A DNA stretch of 64,000 bases, taken from Chloroflexota bacterium (lineage in GTDB: Bacteria > Chloroflexota > UBA11872). Positions 24,620-33,619 of the stretch are shown here, piece by piece (position 1 is the stretch's first letter; the number at the start of each line of letters is the position of its first letter). The translations under genes and the position numbers were made by a program. Location: assembly GCA_022821645.1 (NCBI GenBank), contig JAJEDE010000012.1:1-64000 (forward strand). The letters run 5' to 3'. The notes beneath the pieces are model-generated. The model made no database searches. It saw nothing but the letters and a program-made list of their open reading frames with translations, and was not told where the DNA came from.

Positions 24620-27238
24620 ATGGCAGCGCGGCGTGCCAAGCGGGAGATTGCGAGCTATCGGCATCGTGGGGAGGAGCGGGTGAATAATCCGCCGGTGGGG
24701 CTGGTGACGGGGGCGACGGACCCGGACGCGGGGAAGCAGACCTACGAGTACGACCCGCACCTGGACCCGCAGTTGACGTGGGCCGGGAAGGCCGAGCACA
24801 CGTCATTCGAGGTGCCAACGGTTTCGCTGCACGAGCACGAGCGTATCGACCCGCGCAGCATCATCCAAGCGGTGCGGCGCAACGGCCAGGAAATGCGGCA
24901 GCCGTCGTTTTATGACGCGCCCGAAGAGAACCTGCCGATGCGCCAAGCTGTCGAGTTCTATGAGCACCGAAAGGGCTGGACAAACCGACTGGTGGCCGGG
25001 GACAGCCTGCTGGTAATGAACAGCCTGCTGGAAAAGGAGGGACTCGGCGGGCAGGTGCAGATGGTCTACATCGACCCGCCGTACGGCATCCGTTACGGCT
25101 CCAACTTTCAGCCGTTCGTGAATAAGCGCGATGTGCGCGACGGTCGTGACGCGGATCTCACGAGCGAACCGGAGACAATCCGTGCATTCCGAGACACGTG
25201 GGAATTGGGTATCCACTCGTACCTGACCTACCTGCGCGATCGCCTACTGCTGGCCAAGGAACTGTTGCATGAAAGTGGAAGTGTGTTTGTACAGATTGGT
25301 GATGAGAACAGTCACTCGGTGCGTTGTGTAGCGGACGAAGTATTCGGCGTCGACAACTTTATTTCTAAGATTTCATTTAGAAAGACAACGGGTTTCTCAG
25401 GTCTCTATCTTTCAAACGTGACTGACTACTTACTCTGGTATTCCAAGTCAAAAGAGTCCCTCAAGTATAGGCAACTATATCAAGCGAAGAAGCCAGGAGA
25501 ACGAGGGGCGACAGTATATCGTCCTTTGAGAAGTTGGGCCATTCGAAACCGTGATCAGGTGGTCACTAGCGAGAATTCGGATCGGCTTGCCGTGCTGGAC
25601 CAAGTAACGTCACAGGGTGCTCCATCACAAGTACAAGATCCACTTGAATTCGAGGGCGAGAAATTCTCGCTTCCGTCAGGGCTCCATTGGAAAGCAACCC
25701 ACGATGGAATGAAGCAATTGTATGAGCAGGGGCGCTTAGCCATCAGTGGAAGATCCCTAAGATATGTTCGCTTTATCGATGACTTTCCAGTTTTTCCAAT
25801 CAACAATCTGTGGGAAGATACAGGTACCGGACAATTCACAGAGGCTAAGAAATATATTGTGCAGACTAACTCTAAGGTTATTGAGCGTTGCCTTCTTATG
25901 ACCACCGACCCGGGCGACTTGCTATTCGATCCGACATGTGGAAGTGGGACTACCGCTTTCGCTGCCGAGCACTGGGGGCGGCGCTGGATAACCTGCGATA
26001 CTTCGCGCGTAGCCATTGCGCTCGCCCGTCAGCGTCTGATGACGGCGCTCTACGACTACTACGAACTCGCGCATCCCGAGGAAGGACTGGGAAGCGGGTT
26101 TAAGTACAAAACCGTTCCTCACATTACGCTCCGCTCCATCGCCAACAATCTGGACATCCGCGAGGGAATGAGCCAATCGGAGATTGCTGCCGTCGTAGCC
26201 CGTCATGCGCCGCAGGAAACCCTTTACGACCAGCCGCTCCCTGACAGCAGCAAGCAGCGCGTCACAGGCCCCTTCACGGTGGATGCTGTTCCCGCTCCGG
26301 CCGTGCGGCCGCTTGCTGAATCCGCAAACGGAGTGACCGATAGTGACAATGGACTGGCCTCGAGTGAGGACTCTTCCTCGCTCTCGACAGGACTTGGTCG
26401 CGTCGGCGAGACAGCTCGCCAGGCGGACTGGCGCGAAGAACTGTTGGAGACAGGAATTCGCGGCAGGGCCGGTCAGCGCATCGTGTTTGGTCGACTTGAG
26501 CCGCAGGCAGGCACTCGCTGGTTGCACGCGGTCGGCGAAACCCTGCTGGAATCCGATGGGAACGGGAAAGCGCCCGATGCAAGCGCACCTCAGCGCGTCG
26601 CGGTGTCGTTCGGGCCAGACTACGCCCCGCTGGAGCAGCGTCAGGTGGAGGATGCCTGGCAGGAAGCCCTGATCCTGAACCCACGCCCAGACCTCCTGGT
26701 TTTCGCCGCATTCCACTTCGATCCGGAAGCTGCCAAGGACATTGACGAGATGAATCCCGCACTGGCCGGTTTGCAACTCCTCAAGGCCCAGATGAACCCG
26801 GACCTGCTGACCGAGGACCTGAAGCGGAAGCGTTCCAGCAACGAGAGTTTCTGGCTGATCGGGCAGCCCGACGTGGAAGTGCGTCAGGCTGGGGAGAGCG
26901 ACGGCACCTGGGAGGTGGAGGTGCGCGGCTTCGACTACTTCGATACGAGAAAGGGTGGCGTGGATTCCGGCGGCGCGGATCGGATCGCTGTGTGGATGCT
27001 GGATCCCGACTACGACGGTCGCAGCCTGTTTCCGGAGCAAGTGTTCTTTCCAATGGCCGGAGCGCGCGAAGGGTGGGCCCGGCTGGCCCGGAATCTCAAG
27101 GCGGAGATCGACACGGACCTGATCGAGGCGTATCGGGGGACCGTTTCACTGCCATTCAAGGCGGGTGAGCATGGGCGGGTGGCGGTGAAGATTGTGGATG
27201 ATCGGGGGATCGAGAGTCTGAAGGTGATTGAACTTTGA
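24620..27238 (+). CDS. Type III-like DNA methyltransferase (Mod), beta class
   Basis: The 872 residues start after GGAGGGCGG. VAGDSLLVMNSLL leads into motif IV, DPPYGIRYGSNF, at about residue 152. Motif I, FDPTCGSGTTAFAAEHWGRR, comes at about 436, so the order IV then I marks the beta class of N6-adenine/N4-cytosine methylases used by type III systems. The roughly 270 residues between hold the target recognition region. That part (about 25250-25930) is much poorer in GC than the flanks: two 60-base samples gave 42 and 43 percent by hand count, against 68 percent in a 3' sample. The recognition part was therefore probably exchanged. The C-terminal 300 residues are an extra domain. The Res partner is at 28970. 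Confidence 0.88.
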   Translation: MAARRAKREIASYRHRGEERVNNPPVGLVTGATDPDAGKQTYEYDPHLDPQLTWAGKAEHTSFEVPTVSLHEHERIDPRSIIQAVRRNGQEMRQPSFYDAPEENLPMRQAVEFYEHRKGWTNRLVAGDSLLVMNSLLEKEGLGGQVQMVYIDPPYGIRYGSNFQPFVNKRDVRDGRDADLTSEPETIRAFRDTWELGIHSYLTYLRDRLLLAKELLHESGSVFVQIGDENSHSVRCVADEVFGVDNFISKISFRKTTGFSGLYLSNVTDYLLWYSKSKESLKYRQLYQAKKPGERGATVYRPLRSWAIRNRDQVVTSENSDRLAVLDQVTSQGAPSQVQDPLEFEGEKFSLPSGLHWKATHDGMKQLYEQGRLAISGRSLRYVRFIDDFPVFPINNLWEDTGTGQFTEAKKYIVQTNSKVIERCLLMTTDPGDLLFDPTCGSGTTAFAAEHWGRRWITCDTSRVAIALARQRLMTALYDYYELAHPEEGLGSGFKYKTVPHITLRSIANNLDIREGMSQSEIAAVVARHAPQETLYDQPLPDSSKQRVTGPFTVDAVPAPAVRPLAESANGVTDSDNGLASSEDSSSLSTGLGRVGETARQADWREELLETGIRGRAGQRIVFGRLEPQAGTRWLHAVGETLLESDGNGKAPDASAPQRVAVSFGPDYAPLEQRQVEDAWQEALILNPRPDLLVFAAFHFDPEAAKDIDEMNPALAGLQLLKAQMNPDLLTEDLKRKRSSNESFWLIGQPDVEVRQAGESDGTWEVEVRGFDYFDTRKGGVDSGGADRIAVWMLDPDYDGRSLFPEQVFFPMAGAREGWARLARNLKAEIDTDLIEAYRGTVSLPFKAGEHGRVAVKIVDDRGIESLKVIEL

Positions 27239-27377
27239 TGACATCGGAATCTAGGTGTGGCAGCCGGACGGGTCGGGAGTTTTACATGCCCATTCCATTT
27301 GCCATGCATGAAAAGGACAGAAGTTCGGCAATCCTCGCGCGCATCGCCAATCAATCGCATATAGGGGATTGCCAATC

Positions 27378-28043
27378 GTGAAGTGTCCGCACTGCACCAT
27401 AGAAATCCATGATGACCCGAAAGTGGGAGATATTCCTGAGTATAACGAAGGGGATCCTTACCCAGAGTGGGCTTATAAGTTCCTTAGTTGTCCGGCCTGC
27501 AACAATTCAATAATTAGGTTTTGTAAGTATTCTATAGAGGGTGGCGAAATAGGGTATGAGTTTGAGCAGCTCGTTTATCCGCGCTCAGCAAGAAGATCTC
27601 CGATTGACAATGTTGTCCCTGAGTATATGCGAGAAGACTACGACGAAGCCTGCAGCGTTCTCTTGATAAGCCCAAAGGCTTCTGCCGCTTTGTCTCGTCG
27701 CATTCTACAGGCCCTACTACAGGAACAAGGCTACTCTGGAAGGAATCTGGTTGACCAGATTGATGCCGTCATAAAGGAGACCGACTCGAGCAGATCCCTG
27801 CCGACACTGCTACTAAAAACAATCGACGCAGTGCGAAACTTTGGCAACTTTTCCGCCCATCCGATTACGGAGAAGAACAGTCTTCAAATTATAGATGTCG
27901 AGCCACAGGAGGCCGAATGGTGTTTGGAAATTGTCGAACAGCTATTTGAGCACTACTATGTTAGGCCCGCAGCCAATGAGAAGCGAGTTTCTGAACTCAA
28001 CAAGAAACTCTCAGATGCCGGTAAGCCGCCTATGAAATCATGA
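27378..28043 (+). CDS. Zinc-ribbon DUF4145-like protein
   Basis: I chose the GTG at 27378 (VKCPHCTIEI) because AGGGGA ends 10 bases upstream; the TTG at 27369 is too close to that site. The product has 221 residues. The N-terminus has CPHC and CPAC, a zinc ribbon. The centre and end (SPKASAALSRRILQALLQEQ, VRNFGNFSAHPITEKNS, EAEWCLEIVEQLFEHYY) match the DUF4145 pattern known next to or inside restriction enzymes (recalled knowledge). The helical core with N-x-S-A-H resembles HEPN-like folds. Base composition is more AT-rich than its neighbours, so it may be a later insertion between mod and res. Confidence 0.7.
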   Translation: MKCPHCTIEIHDDPKVGDIPEYNEGDPYPEWAYKFLSCPACNNSIIRFCKYSIEGGEIGYEFEQLVYPRSARRSPIDNVVPEYMREDYDEACSVLLISPKASAALSRRILQALLQEQGYSGRNLVDQIDAVIKETDSSRSLPTLLLKTIDAVRNFGNFSAHPITEKNSLQIIDVEPQEAEWCLEIVEQLFEHYYVRPAANEKRVSELNKKLSDAGKPPMKS

Positions 28044-28303
28044 AAAATAGCTATAGCTAGGGAATCTCGATGGATGTTGCTTGTTGAAATTGGATTGGTA
28101 TGCCGACGGCGGCCGATCGCGAAGCTAGCATTGTTTAGCTCAGAACTATAGGACTCCTATATCCTGACAGCAGCTTGTACGACCCCTGACTCACGGGCCA
28201 TAGGCTGCTAGGATTGCACTGGGCTGAATTGTAGAGAATCACCAGGACTTTCGAGGGGCGGACCGAATCCCGGCGGTGTGCGCGTTACGGGAGGTGCGCC
28301 GGT
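28044..28303. other. Intergenic gap before the MntA-HepT pair
   Basis: I find no gene here. The stretch is fairly AT-rich in its first half, like the DUF4145 gene. GGGAGGTG near its end serves as the ribosome-binding site of the next gene. A promoter for the MntA-HepT-Res unit is likely. Confidence 0.4.
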
Positions 28304-28636
28304 ATGCGAACGAGCGTGGACATGACGAAGGAGCGCTTGAGAGTCTCGCAGGACGAACTGGCTGCTTATTGCAAGCGCTGGAGAATCGCTGAGATTTCAT
28401 TGATCGGTTCGATTCCGACCGACGTAGGCGCTGACGAGCCGTTTGAGTTCCTGGTGCGGTTCCAGCCTGACGTGATGCGCCGATATGCGGATGCGGTTGC
28501 GATGGAGCGCGAGTTGGCCGAACTGGTTGGCCGGGACGTGGAAGTGGTGGATTACCGGTCGGTCGTCGACTGGAGCGACAACTACATCCGGCGCAAGGCC
28601 ATCCTGGAATCGACTCAGACGGTTTATGCCGCGTGA
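28304..28636 (+). CDS. MntA-like minimal nucleotidyltransferase with broken catalytic motif
   Basis: The 110 residues have the fold signature of MNT-family antitoxins: RIAEISLIGSIPTD (normally xLFGSxARG) and then, where GSx10DxD ends in D-S-D-x-D, the sequence DEPFEFLVRF. The first catalytic Asp aligns to Pro46 and the second to Glu48, so AMP transfer to the toxin is unlikely. The rest (ELAELVGRDVEVVDYRS) is normal for the family. The gene overlaps hepT by 11 bases, the classical antitoxin-toxin arrangement. It may neutralise HepT by binding alone, or may have lost activity. Confidence 0.75.
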   Translation: MRTSVDMTKERLRVSQDELAAYCKRWRIAEISLIGSIPTDVGADEPFEFLVRFQPDVMRRYADAVAMERELAELVGRDVEVVDYRSVVDWSDNYIRRKAILESTQTVYAA

Positions 28637-28970
28637 GGAGTCCGAGTACCTGCAGGACATCGCAGTCGCGGCGCAGCAGGCACGCACACACGCACGCGGA
28701 CTGACGTTCTCGGAGTTCACCCAGAGCCGTCTGCATCAATATGCGGTTCAGTGGGACCTCACGGTTATCGGCGAGGCGTCGGCTCGGATCCGTCCAGACA
28801 CGAAGGATGCTCATCCGGAGATTCCGTGGGCGCAGATGATCGGGATGCGGAATCGAATCGTGCACCGGTATTTCGCCGTGGATCTCGATATTGTGTGGTC
28901 AGTCGTTCGGGAGGATCTGCCGGTCTTGATTGATCGAGTCAGGACGTTGCTTCGCCAGGGGCCCGCCTGA
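28626..28970 (+). CDS. HepT-like HEPN RNase toxin (DUF86)
   Basis: The 114 residues start MPREESEYLQDIAVAAQQ. QWDLTVIGEASARI and the RNase motif R-x4-H in GMRNRIVHRYFAVD (near residue 75) match the DUF86/HepT family, whose members cleave RNA and are held in check by MntA through AMPylation of a nearby Tyr (here the RYF Tyr is present). Its stop overlaps the start of the Res gene by one base (TGATG), so toxin and restriction enzyme are translationally coupled. The toxin motif is intact while its antitoxin motif is not. Confidence 0.85.
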   Translation: MPREESEYLQDIAVAAQQARTHARGLTFSEFTQSRLHQYAVQWDLTVIGEASARIRPDTKDAHPEIPWAQMIGMRNRIVHRYFAVDLDIVWSVVREDLPVLIDRVRTLLRQGPA

Positions 28971-31762
28971 TGCCGACGGTGATCGATGAGTTGGTGATCA
29001 ACTCGCCGTATGAGGAGCCGTCGGAGTACTGGCGGTATGACCGGGACCGGTTTGAATTCAAGCGGGAACAGCGCCGGCGGCCGAGCGGATACATGGTGGC
29101 GACGAAGGCGGCTACGACGGACGAAGACCCCGGGGACTTCGTAGAACTGCCGCTGGTCAACCGGATTCGCAAACGGGTCGGAGATTGGCGAGACGCCGGG
29201 TGGCCGGGGGTAACGGGGGTGACTCGACGACTGCTAGAGCATTGGTGGGACAAGGACGAGCGGGAGACACGGCAGTTCTTTTTCTGTCAACTGGAGGCGG
29301 CGGAGACGCTGATCTGGCTGAGGGAAGCGCCAGCGGCTGAGCGGGTGGGGATTGAGATTCCGTCTGACGGCGGGGAGTTCGAGCGGTTGTGCGCCAAGAT
29401 GGCGACGGGGTCGGGCAAGACCGTGGTGATGGCCATGGTGATTGCCTGGCAGGTACTGAACAAGACCGCGTATCCACGCGACGCGCGCTTTTCGCGCGAC
29501 GTGCTGGTGGTTGCGCCGGGGCTGACCGTGAAGCGTCGGCTGGCGGTGCTGGAACCGTCCAATCCGGGGAACTATTACCGGGAGTTCAACATCGTGCCTT
29601 CGGCGCTGCAGGACAAGCTGCGGCGGGGTCGGGTGCAAGTGCGCAACTGGCACGTCCTGAACTGGGAGACCGACGAACAGATCAAGCGCAAGCGCAGCGT
29701 GGACAAGCGGGGGACGCTGAGCGACGCGGCCTATGTACGCGCGGTGCTGAAAGACATGGCAAACGCCCGCAACCTGCTGGTGATCAACGACGAAGCGCAC
29801 CATGCCTGGCGTACGAATCCCGGGGCAGCCGTGAAGGGAACGACCAAGGCCGAGCGGGATCAGGCGACCAAGTGGATCGGCGGGTTGGACCGGATTGCGC
29901 GGATGCGCGGGATTCTGACCTGCTATGACTTCTCGGCGACGCCTTTCGCGCCCACCGGAGGGACCAGTTCGGCGGAGTCGCTGTTTGGCTGGATCGTGAG
30001 CGACTTTGGTCTGAACGACGCGATCGAGGCGGGGCTGGTGAAGACGCCGCGGGTGGTGGTGCGCGACGACGCCTTGCCGGACACGAAGACCTTCAAGTCG
30101 CGGCTCTATCACATCTACAACGATCCCGACGTCAAGGCCGACCTGAGCCGTCGCGCCGAAACCGAGGCGCCGCTGCCGGACCTGGTGCTGAACGGCTATT
30201 ACCTGCTGGGATTCGACTGGCGGGAGACAGCCAAGGCCTGGGAAGAGGCCGAGGCGGAGACACCGCCGGTGATGATCACGGTGGCGAACCGCACCGAAAC
30301 GGCGGCGCGCGTGAAGCACGCCTTTGATACCGAGCGGGTACGCATCGACGAACTGTGCGATTCGGAACGGACGCTGCACATCGACTCGAGGGTCTTGGCG
30401 CGAGCGGAAGCGGAAGAAGCAGCGCTTGGCGGTGCGTGGTTAGTGAACAGTGAAGATTCAGGAAAGGCGAGGACGAAGCCGCAGCAGGCCGAATGGTTGC
30501 GCCTGCAGGTGGACACGGTGGGGCAGGCGGGGAAGCCGGGCGCCGAGATTCAGAACGTGATTTCGGTGGGAATGCTGTCGGAAGGCTGGGACGCGAAGAC
30601 GGTGACGCACATCATGGGGTTGCGCGCGTTTTCGAGCCAGCTGCTGTGTGAGCAGGTGGTGGGGCGCGGGCTGCGGCGCACGTCTTACGAGGTCGATTCC
30701 GAGACAGGGCTGTTCGAACCGGAGTTCGTGAACGTGTTTGGCGTGCCGTTCGCGTTTCTGCCGCACCAGGGGGCGGGCGTGGTAGTCCCGCCGCCGACAC
30801 CTCCCAAGACTGCCGTTGAGCCACTGGCGGAACGAGCCGAGTTTGAGATCAGCTGGCCGAACGTGGTTCGGGTGGACCAGGTGTACCGTCCGCGGCTGTC
30901 GCTGGACTGGTCGAAGGTTGACCCGCTGTTGCTGAACGCGAGCGAGACGGCAAGCCTGGCGGAACTTGCGCCGCTGGTGGATGGCGAGCCGGATGTGGCA
31001 AAGCTACGCGCCATCGACCTGGAAAACCTGGCGCGGGAGCAGCGGACGCAGCGAGTCGTGTTTCAGACCGCGGCTGAGGTTTACAAGCAGATGGCGCATG
31101 ACTGGAAGGGCGGCGACGCGGTTCTGCTGGGTGAACTGGTGCGGTTGGTCGAGGAGTTCCTCCGGTCGGACCGGATCCAGATCATGCCGACAATGTTCGA
31201 GCGGGACGAGCTGCGGCGGCGGCTGATGATCACGCTGAATATGACGCGGGTGATTCAGCACATCTGGGAGGCGATCCGCTTTGAGAACACGGAACGGCTG
31301 GAACTGGTGCTGGACCAGGATCAGCCGGTGCGGTCCACCGGGGACATGGCGACCTGGTACACGGGTCGGCGCTGCACGCGGACGAGGCACAGCCACATCA
31401 ACGTGTGCGTTCACGACAGCAGTTGGGAGGCGGCGGAGGCCTATGAACTGGACCGCAATCCGGCGGTGACGGCGTGGGTGAAGAACGACCATCTTGGGTT
31501 TGAAATCCTGTACATCCATAACGGGGTGGTGCGGAAGTACCGGCCGGATTTCATCATCCGGATGGACTCGGGCGTGCACCTGGTGCTGGAAGTGAAGGGG
31601 CAGGACAGCGACGAGAACCGGACGAAGCGGCGGTTTCTGGACGAGTGGGTCAACGCGGTGAACGCGCAAGGTGGATTCGGGCGGTGGGCGTGGGACGTGT
31701 CGTTGGATCCGGGGGATATCAAGGACGTGTTGGTGAAACATAGCGGGGTGACGGCGGGCTAG
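28970..31762 (+). CDS. Type III-like restriction enzyme Res subunit (SF2 helicase plus nuclease)
   Basis: The 930 residues contain SF2 motif I MATGSGKT at about 143, motif II VINDEAHHAWR at about 271, motif III YDFSATPF and motif VI QVVGRGLRRTSYE. Near the C-terminus YRPDFIIRMDSGVHLVLEVKG fits a PD-(D/E)xK nuclease of the type III Res class (D and ExK). All motifs look intact. The gene is translated in overlap with hepT and follows its Mod partner by 1.7 kb. It should cut DNA lacking methylation by the upstream Mod after ATP-driven translocation. Confidence 0.9.
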   Translation: MPTVIDELVINSPYEEPSEYWRYDRDRFEFKREQRRRPSGYMVATKAATTDEDPGDFVELPLVNRIRKRVGDWRDAGWPGVTGVTRRLLEHWWDKDERETRQFFFCQLEAAETLIWLREAPAAERVGIEIPSDGGEFERLCAKMATGSGKTVVMAMVIAWQVLNKTAYPRDARFSRDVLVVAPGLTVKRRLAVLEPSNPGNYYREFNIVPSALQDKLRRGRVQVRNWHVLNWETDEQIKRKRSVDKRGTLSDAAYVRAVLKDMANARNLLVINDEAHHAWRTNPGAAVKGTTKAERDQATKWIGGLDRIARMRGILTCYDFSATPFAPTGGTSSAESLFGWIVSDFGLNDAIEAGLVKTPRVVVRDDALPDTKTFKSRLYHIYNDPDVKADLSRRAETEAPLPDLVLNGYYLLGFDWRETAKAWEEAEAETPPVMITVANRTETAARVKHAFDTERVRIDELCDSERTLHIDSRVLARAEAEEAALGGAWLVNSEDSGKARTKPQQAEWLRLQVDTVGQAGKPGAEIQNVISVGMLSEGWDAKTVTHIMGLRAFSSQLLCEQVVGRGLRRTSYEVDSETGLFEPEFVNVFGVPFAFLPHQGAGVVVPPPTPPKTAVEPLAERAEFEISWPNVVRVDQVYRPRLSLDWSKVDPLLLNASETASLAELAPLVDGEPDVAKLRAIDLENLAREQRTQRVVFQTAAEVYKQMAHDWKGGDAVLLGELVRLVEEFLRSDRIQIMPTMFERDELRRRLMITLNMTRVIQHIWEAIRFENTERLELVLDQDQPVRSTGDMATWYTGRRCTRTRHSHINVCVHDSSWEAAEAYELDRNPAVTAWVKNDHLGFEILYIHNGVVRKYRPDFIIRMDSGVHLVLEVKGQDSDENRTKRRFLDEWVNAVNAQGGFGRWAWDVSLDPGDIKDVLVKHSGVTAG

Positions 31763-32258
31763 CGGGGGCGGGCACGAAGCGAGGGTGCTGCAAGAGATAC
31801 GGGGCTGGCGCCTTGGTTGGGGGCGTGGGTGGAGTTGGGTTGAGGTCGGGTTGGGTAGCATGTGGACAGAGTCATAGGGCGGCCCCGGTGATACCGGTGG
31901 GGACGATTTGGATTTGGTCGGCTGGTTAGCCGTCACAGCGAAGGGGCGCCCAGGTGCCAGACTCGTGTAGAGCCGAATGGAACCGGCTCGCTGCGAATAC
32001 CGATGACGTCGGATTTCTCTGCGCTCGTCATCGAGCATCGGTTGACGAGCATCGAATCCACGCTCCCAGGTTTGCGACCAAGGCGGACATTCGCTCGCTC
32101 AAGGCCGACATCCTGGTGATGCAGTCCGCGTGGACGGCTGACATGCGCCCACGGAGAACCCGGCATCAGCGGAGGAGTGGGGCGGGCGGCGCAGCGGCAG
32201 GTGTGGTGACACAGGTGCGGTTGCGAGGTGGTTCAGCGGCGAGAGGCGGGGTGCGGAC
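31763..32258. other. Gap with a degenerate copy of the following coiled-coil gene
   Basis: There is no convincing gene. At about 32068-32140 the plus strand can be read FATKADIRSLKADILVMQSA, which resembles YATKADLAALETRLTRW of the next small protein, without a good start or a membrane helix. This looks like a decayed tandem copy. The first 150 bases after the Res stop are G-rich. Confidence 0.45.
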
Positions 32259-32453
32259 ATGACCACGGACGTTGCGCCGTTGACGCGCGATGACTTGCGC
32301 CGGGAGCTTGACCGAACGCTTCAGCACTACGCGACGAAAGCGGACCTTGCAGCCTTGGAGACACGGCTGACGCGCTGGTTCGTGGCCGTAATGCCGGGAT
32401 CGGCCGGCCTGGCGGCGGCGATTGCCGGGATCATTGTTCGGGTGAGTGGCTGA
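32259..32453 (+). CDS. Small coiled-coil/membrane protein
   Basis: The 64 residues start MTTDVAPLTRDDLRREL. A short coiled coil with the YATKADLAALETRLTRW pattern (about residues 24-41) leads into one membrane helix (AVMPGSAGLAAAIAGIIVRV). Such small proteins are common and mostly uncharacterised; some sit near phage lysis genes. A degenerate copy lies just upstream. No function can be given. Confidence 0.5.
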   Translation: MTTDVAPLTRDDLRRELDRTLQHYATKADLAALETRLTRWFVAVMPGSAGLAAAIAGIIVRVSG

Positions 32454-32577
32454 TGACTCACCGAGGTTGGCCTGACGGCAACGGGATGGCCGAGGGCGCT
32501 TGGCGAAGCGCTTCTGCGGATGGGGGAGGCAATCGCTTGGCTAGACTCGTGTTAGCTGGACTGCGCGGACGGTGGGC

Positions 32578-32727
32578 ATGGAAACGTCGTTGAACGAGAT
32601 TGTGGGGCTGGGGCTGGTGGTGCTGGGGCTGGCCGGCTTCGGCGTAGCGCTGGCCGGCATGTTGGGATTCGTGCCCGAGCCGACTTGGGGTCGGAAGACC
32701 GGCCGCCCGCGTGGCGACCGCTCCTGA
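32578..32727 (+). CDS. Very small single-helix membrane protein
   Basis: A 49-residue frame starts METSLNEIVGLGLVVLGLAG, spans one hydrophobic helix to about residue 32 (LAGMLGFVPEP) and ends in a basic tail (GRKTGRPRGDRS). The stop is 15 bases before the next small membrane gene, so they may be co-transcribed. The ribosome-binding site is weak. The hydrophobic helix with a positively charged tail is what one expects of a real small membrane protein, but the evidence is limited. Confidence 0.4.
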   Translation: METSLNEIVGLGLVVLGLAGFGVALAGMLGFVPEPTWGRKTGRPRGDRS

Positions 32728-32742
32728 GTCCGAGGCGATCAC

Positions 32743-32976
32743 GTGAGCGGTCGGGAGATACCGGCCAGTTGGGTGTTCTTTGGCCTGTTCACCCTCGTGG
32801 TGGCCGGAATCGGCCTTCTGATCTGGCTATCCGACGTTCCCGCCGATGACTTCACTCCGGCGCAGAGCAGTCTCCTGGCAGTTGCCGACTGGATGGTGAA
32901 GGCGTGCGTTGGCGCGATTCTGGGGTTTGCCGGAGCTCGGGCCGGATCACGGCACAGCGACCCGTCAGCCAGCTAG
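32743..32976 (+). CDS. Small two-helix membrane protein
   Basis: The 77 residues from a GTG (MSGREIPASWVFFGLFTLVV) have two membrane helices (about 11-28 and 52-68) separated by DVPADDFTPAQSS, and a short basic/Ser tail. The design is holin-like, but size and two helices alone are weak evidence. It is the third small membrane frame in a row downstream of the restriction genes. Family not recognised. Confidence 0.5.
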   Translation: MSGREIPASWVFFGLFTLVVAGIGLLIWLSDVPADDFTPAQSSLLAVADWMVKACVGAILGFAGARAGSRHSDPSAS

Positions 32977-33137
32977 CCTGTGAGAGGAAGGGGAGAGGTG
33001 AGAGCGCAGAGGAGTTAGAAGGGAGAAGAGGGGGATCGCCGGGGGTGCTTGGGTGGTGAGTCTGAGGGGTGGTTCGACACGGGCCTTCGAAAGACTCCGG
33101 CCCGGCTCACCACGAACGGGATAGATAGCCCGCCACG

Positions 33138-33602
33138 CTAGCTGTGGGCGGGAGATGATTCCTTGCCAGCTACTTTGCCGTTGGCGGGGGTGCTGACGGG
33201 GGGTGGGGCGTAGGTGGCGTGGGAGTCGGGGGTTTCCCAGAGGGTGACGGCGATGACGGGGAAGCCGAGGGCCTGGGTCTGCTCGAAGACGAGGCGGGCG
33301 AGGTTTTCGGTGGTGGGGTTGTCGTCGATGAGGTAGGCGTGCTGGCCGAGGGCTTCGATGGCCTCCACGAGCGGGTCGTCGCGTCGCAGGATCATGCGGT
33401 GGTCCAGGTGCTCGTCGATCCAGGCCTGGATGCTGTGCCGCACGTCGCGGAAGTCGGCGACCATGCCCATGGCGTCGAGGGTGTCTGAAGCCAGACGGAT
33501 TTCGACGCGGCCGTTGTGGCCGTGGGGCTGGTTGCATTTGCCCTGGTAGTCGATGAGTCGGTGGCCGAAGCAGAAGTCGATGTGTTTGACGATTTCGTAC
33601 AT
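33138..33602 (-). CDS. queD: 6-carboxytetrahydropterin synthase / 6-pyruvoyl-tetrahydropterin synthase family
   Basis: The 154 residues start MYEIVKHIDFCFGHRLIDY. The zinc and catalytic motif is KCNQPHGHNGRVEI (C-x3-H-G-H), with the first zinc His in GHRL. MGMVADFRDVRHSI and DHRMILR follow, then NPTTENLARLVFEQ. The C-x3-HGH form fits QueD, which converts dihydroneopterin triphosphate to 6-carboxytetrahydropterin in preQ0 synthesis; a 6-pyruvoyl-tetrahydropterin role is possible. It follows the pteridine-reductase-like gene by 17 bases on the same strand, and a QueC-like gene is divergent nearby. Confidence 0.85.
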   Translation of the reverse strand: MYEIVKHIDFCFGHRLIDYQGKCNQPHGHNGRVEIRLASDTLDAMGMVADFRDVRHSIQAWIDEHLDHRMILRRDDPLVEAIEALGQHAYLIDDNPTTENLARLVFEQTQALGFPVIAVTLWETPDSHATYAPPPVSTPANGKVAGKESSPAHS

Positions 33603-33619
33603 GACGCTGGTCCCTCCTG

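Noticed and set aside
31954..32262. A 102-residue plus-strand frame downstream of the Res gene
   Set aside because: Only a short segment (FATKADIRSLKADI) resembles the next gene; the rest is basic, low-complexity sequence with no good ribosome-binding site.
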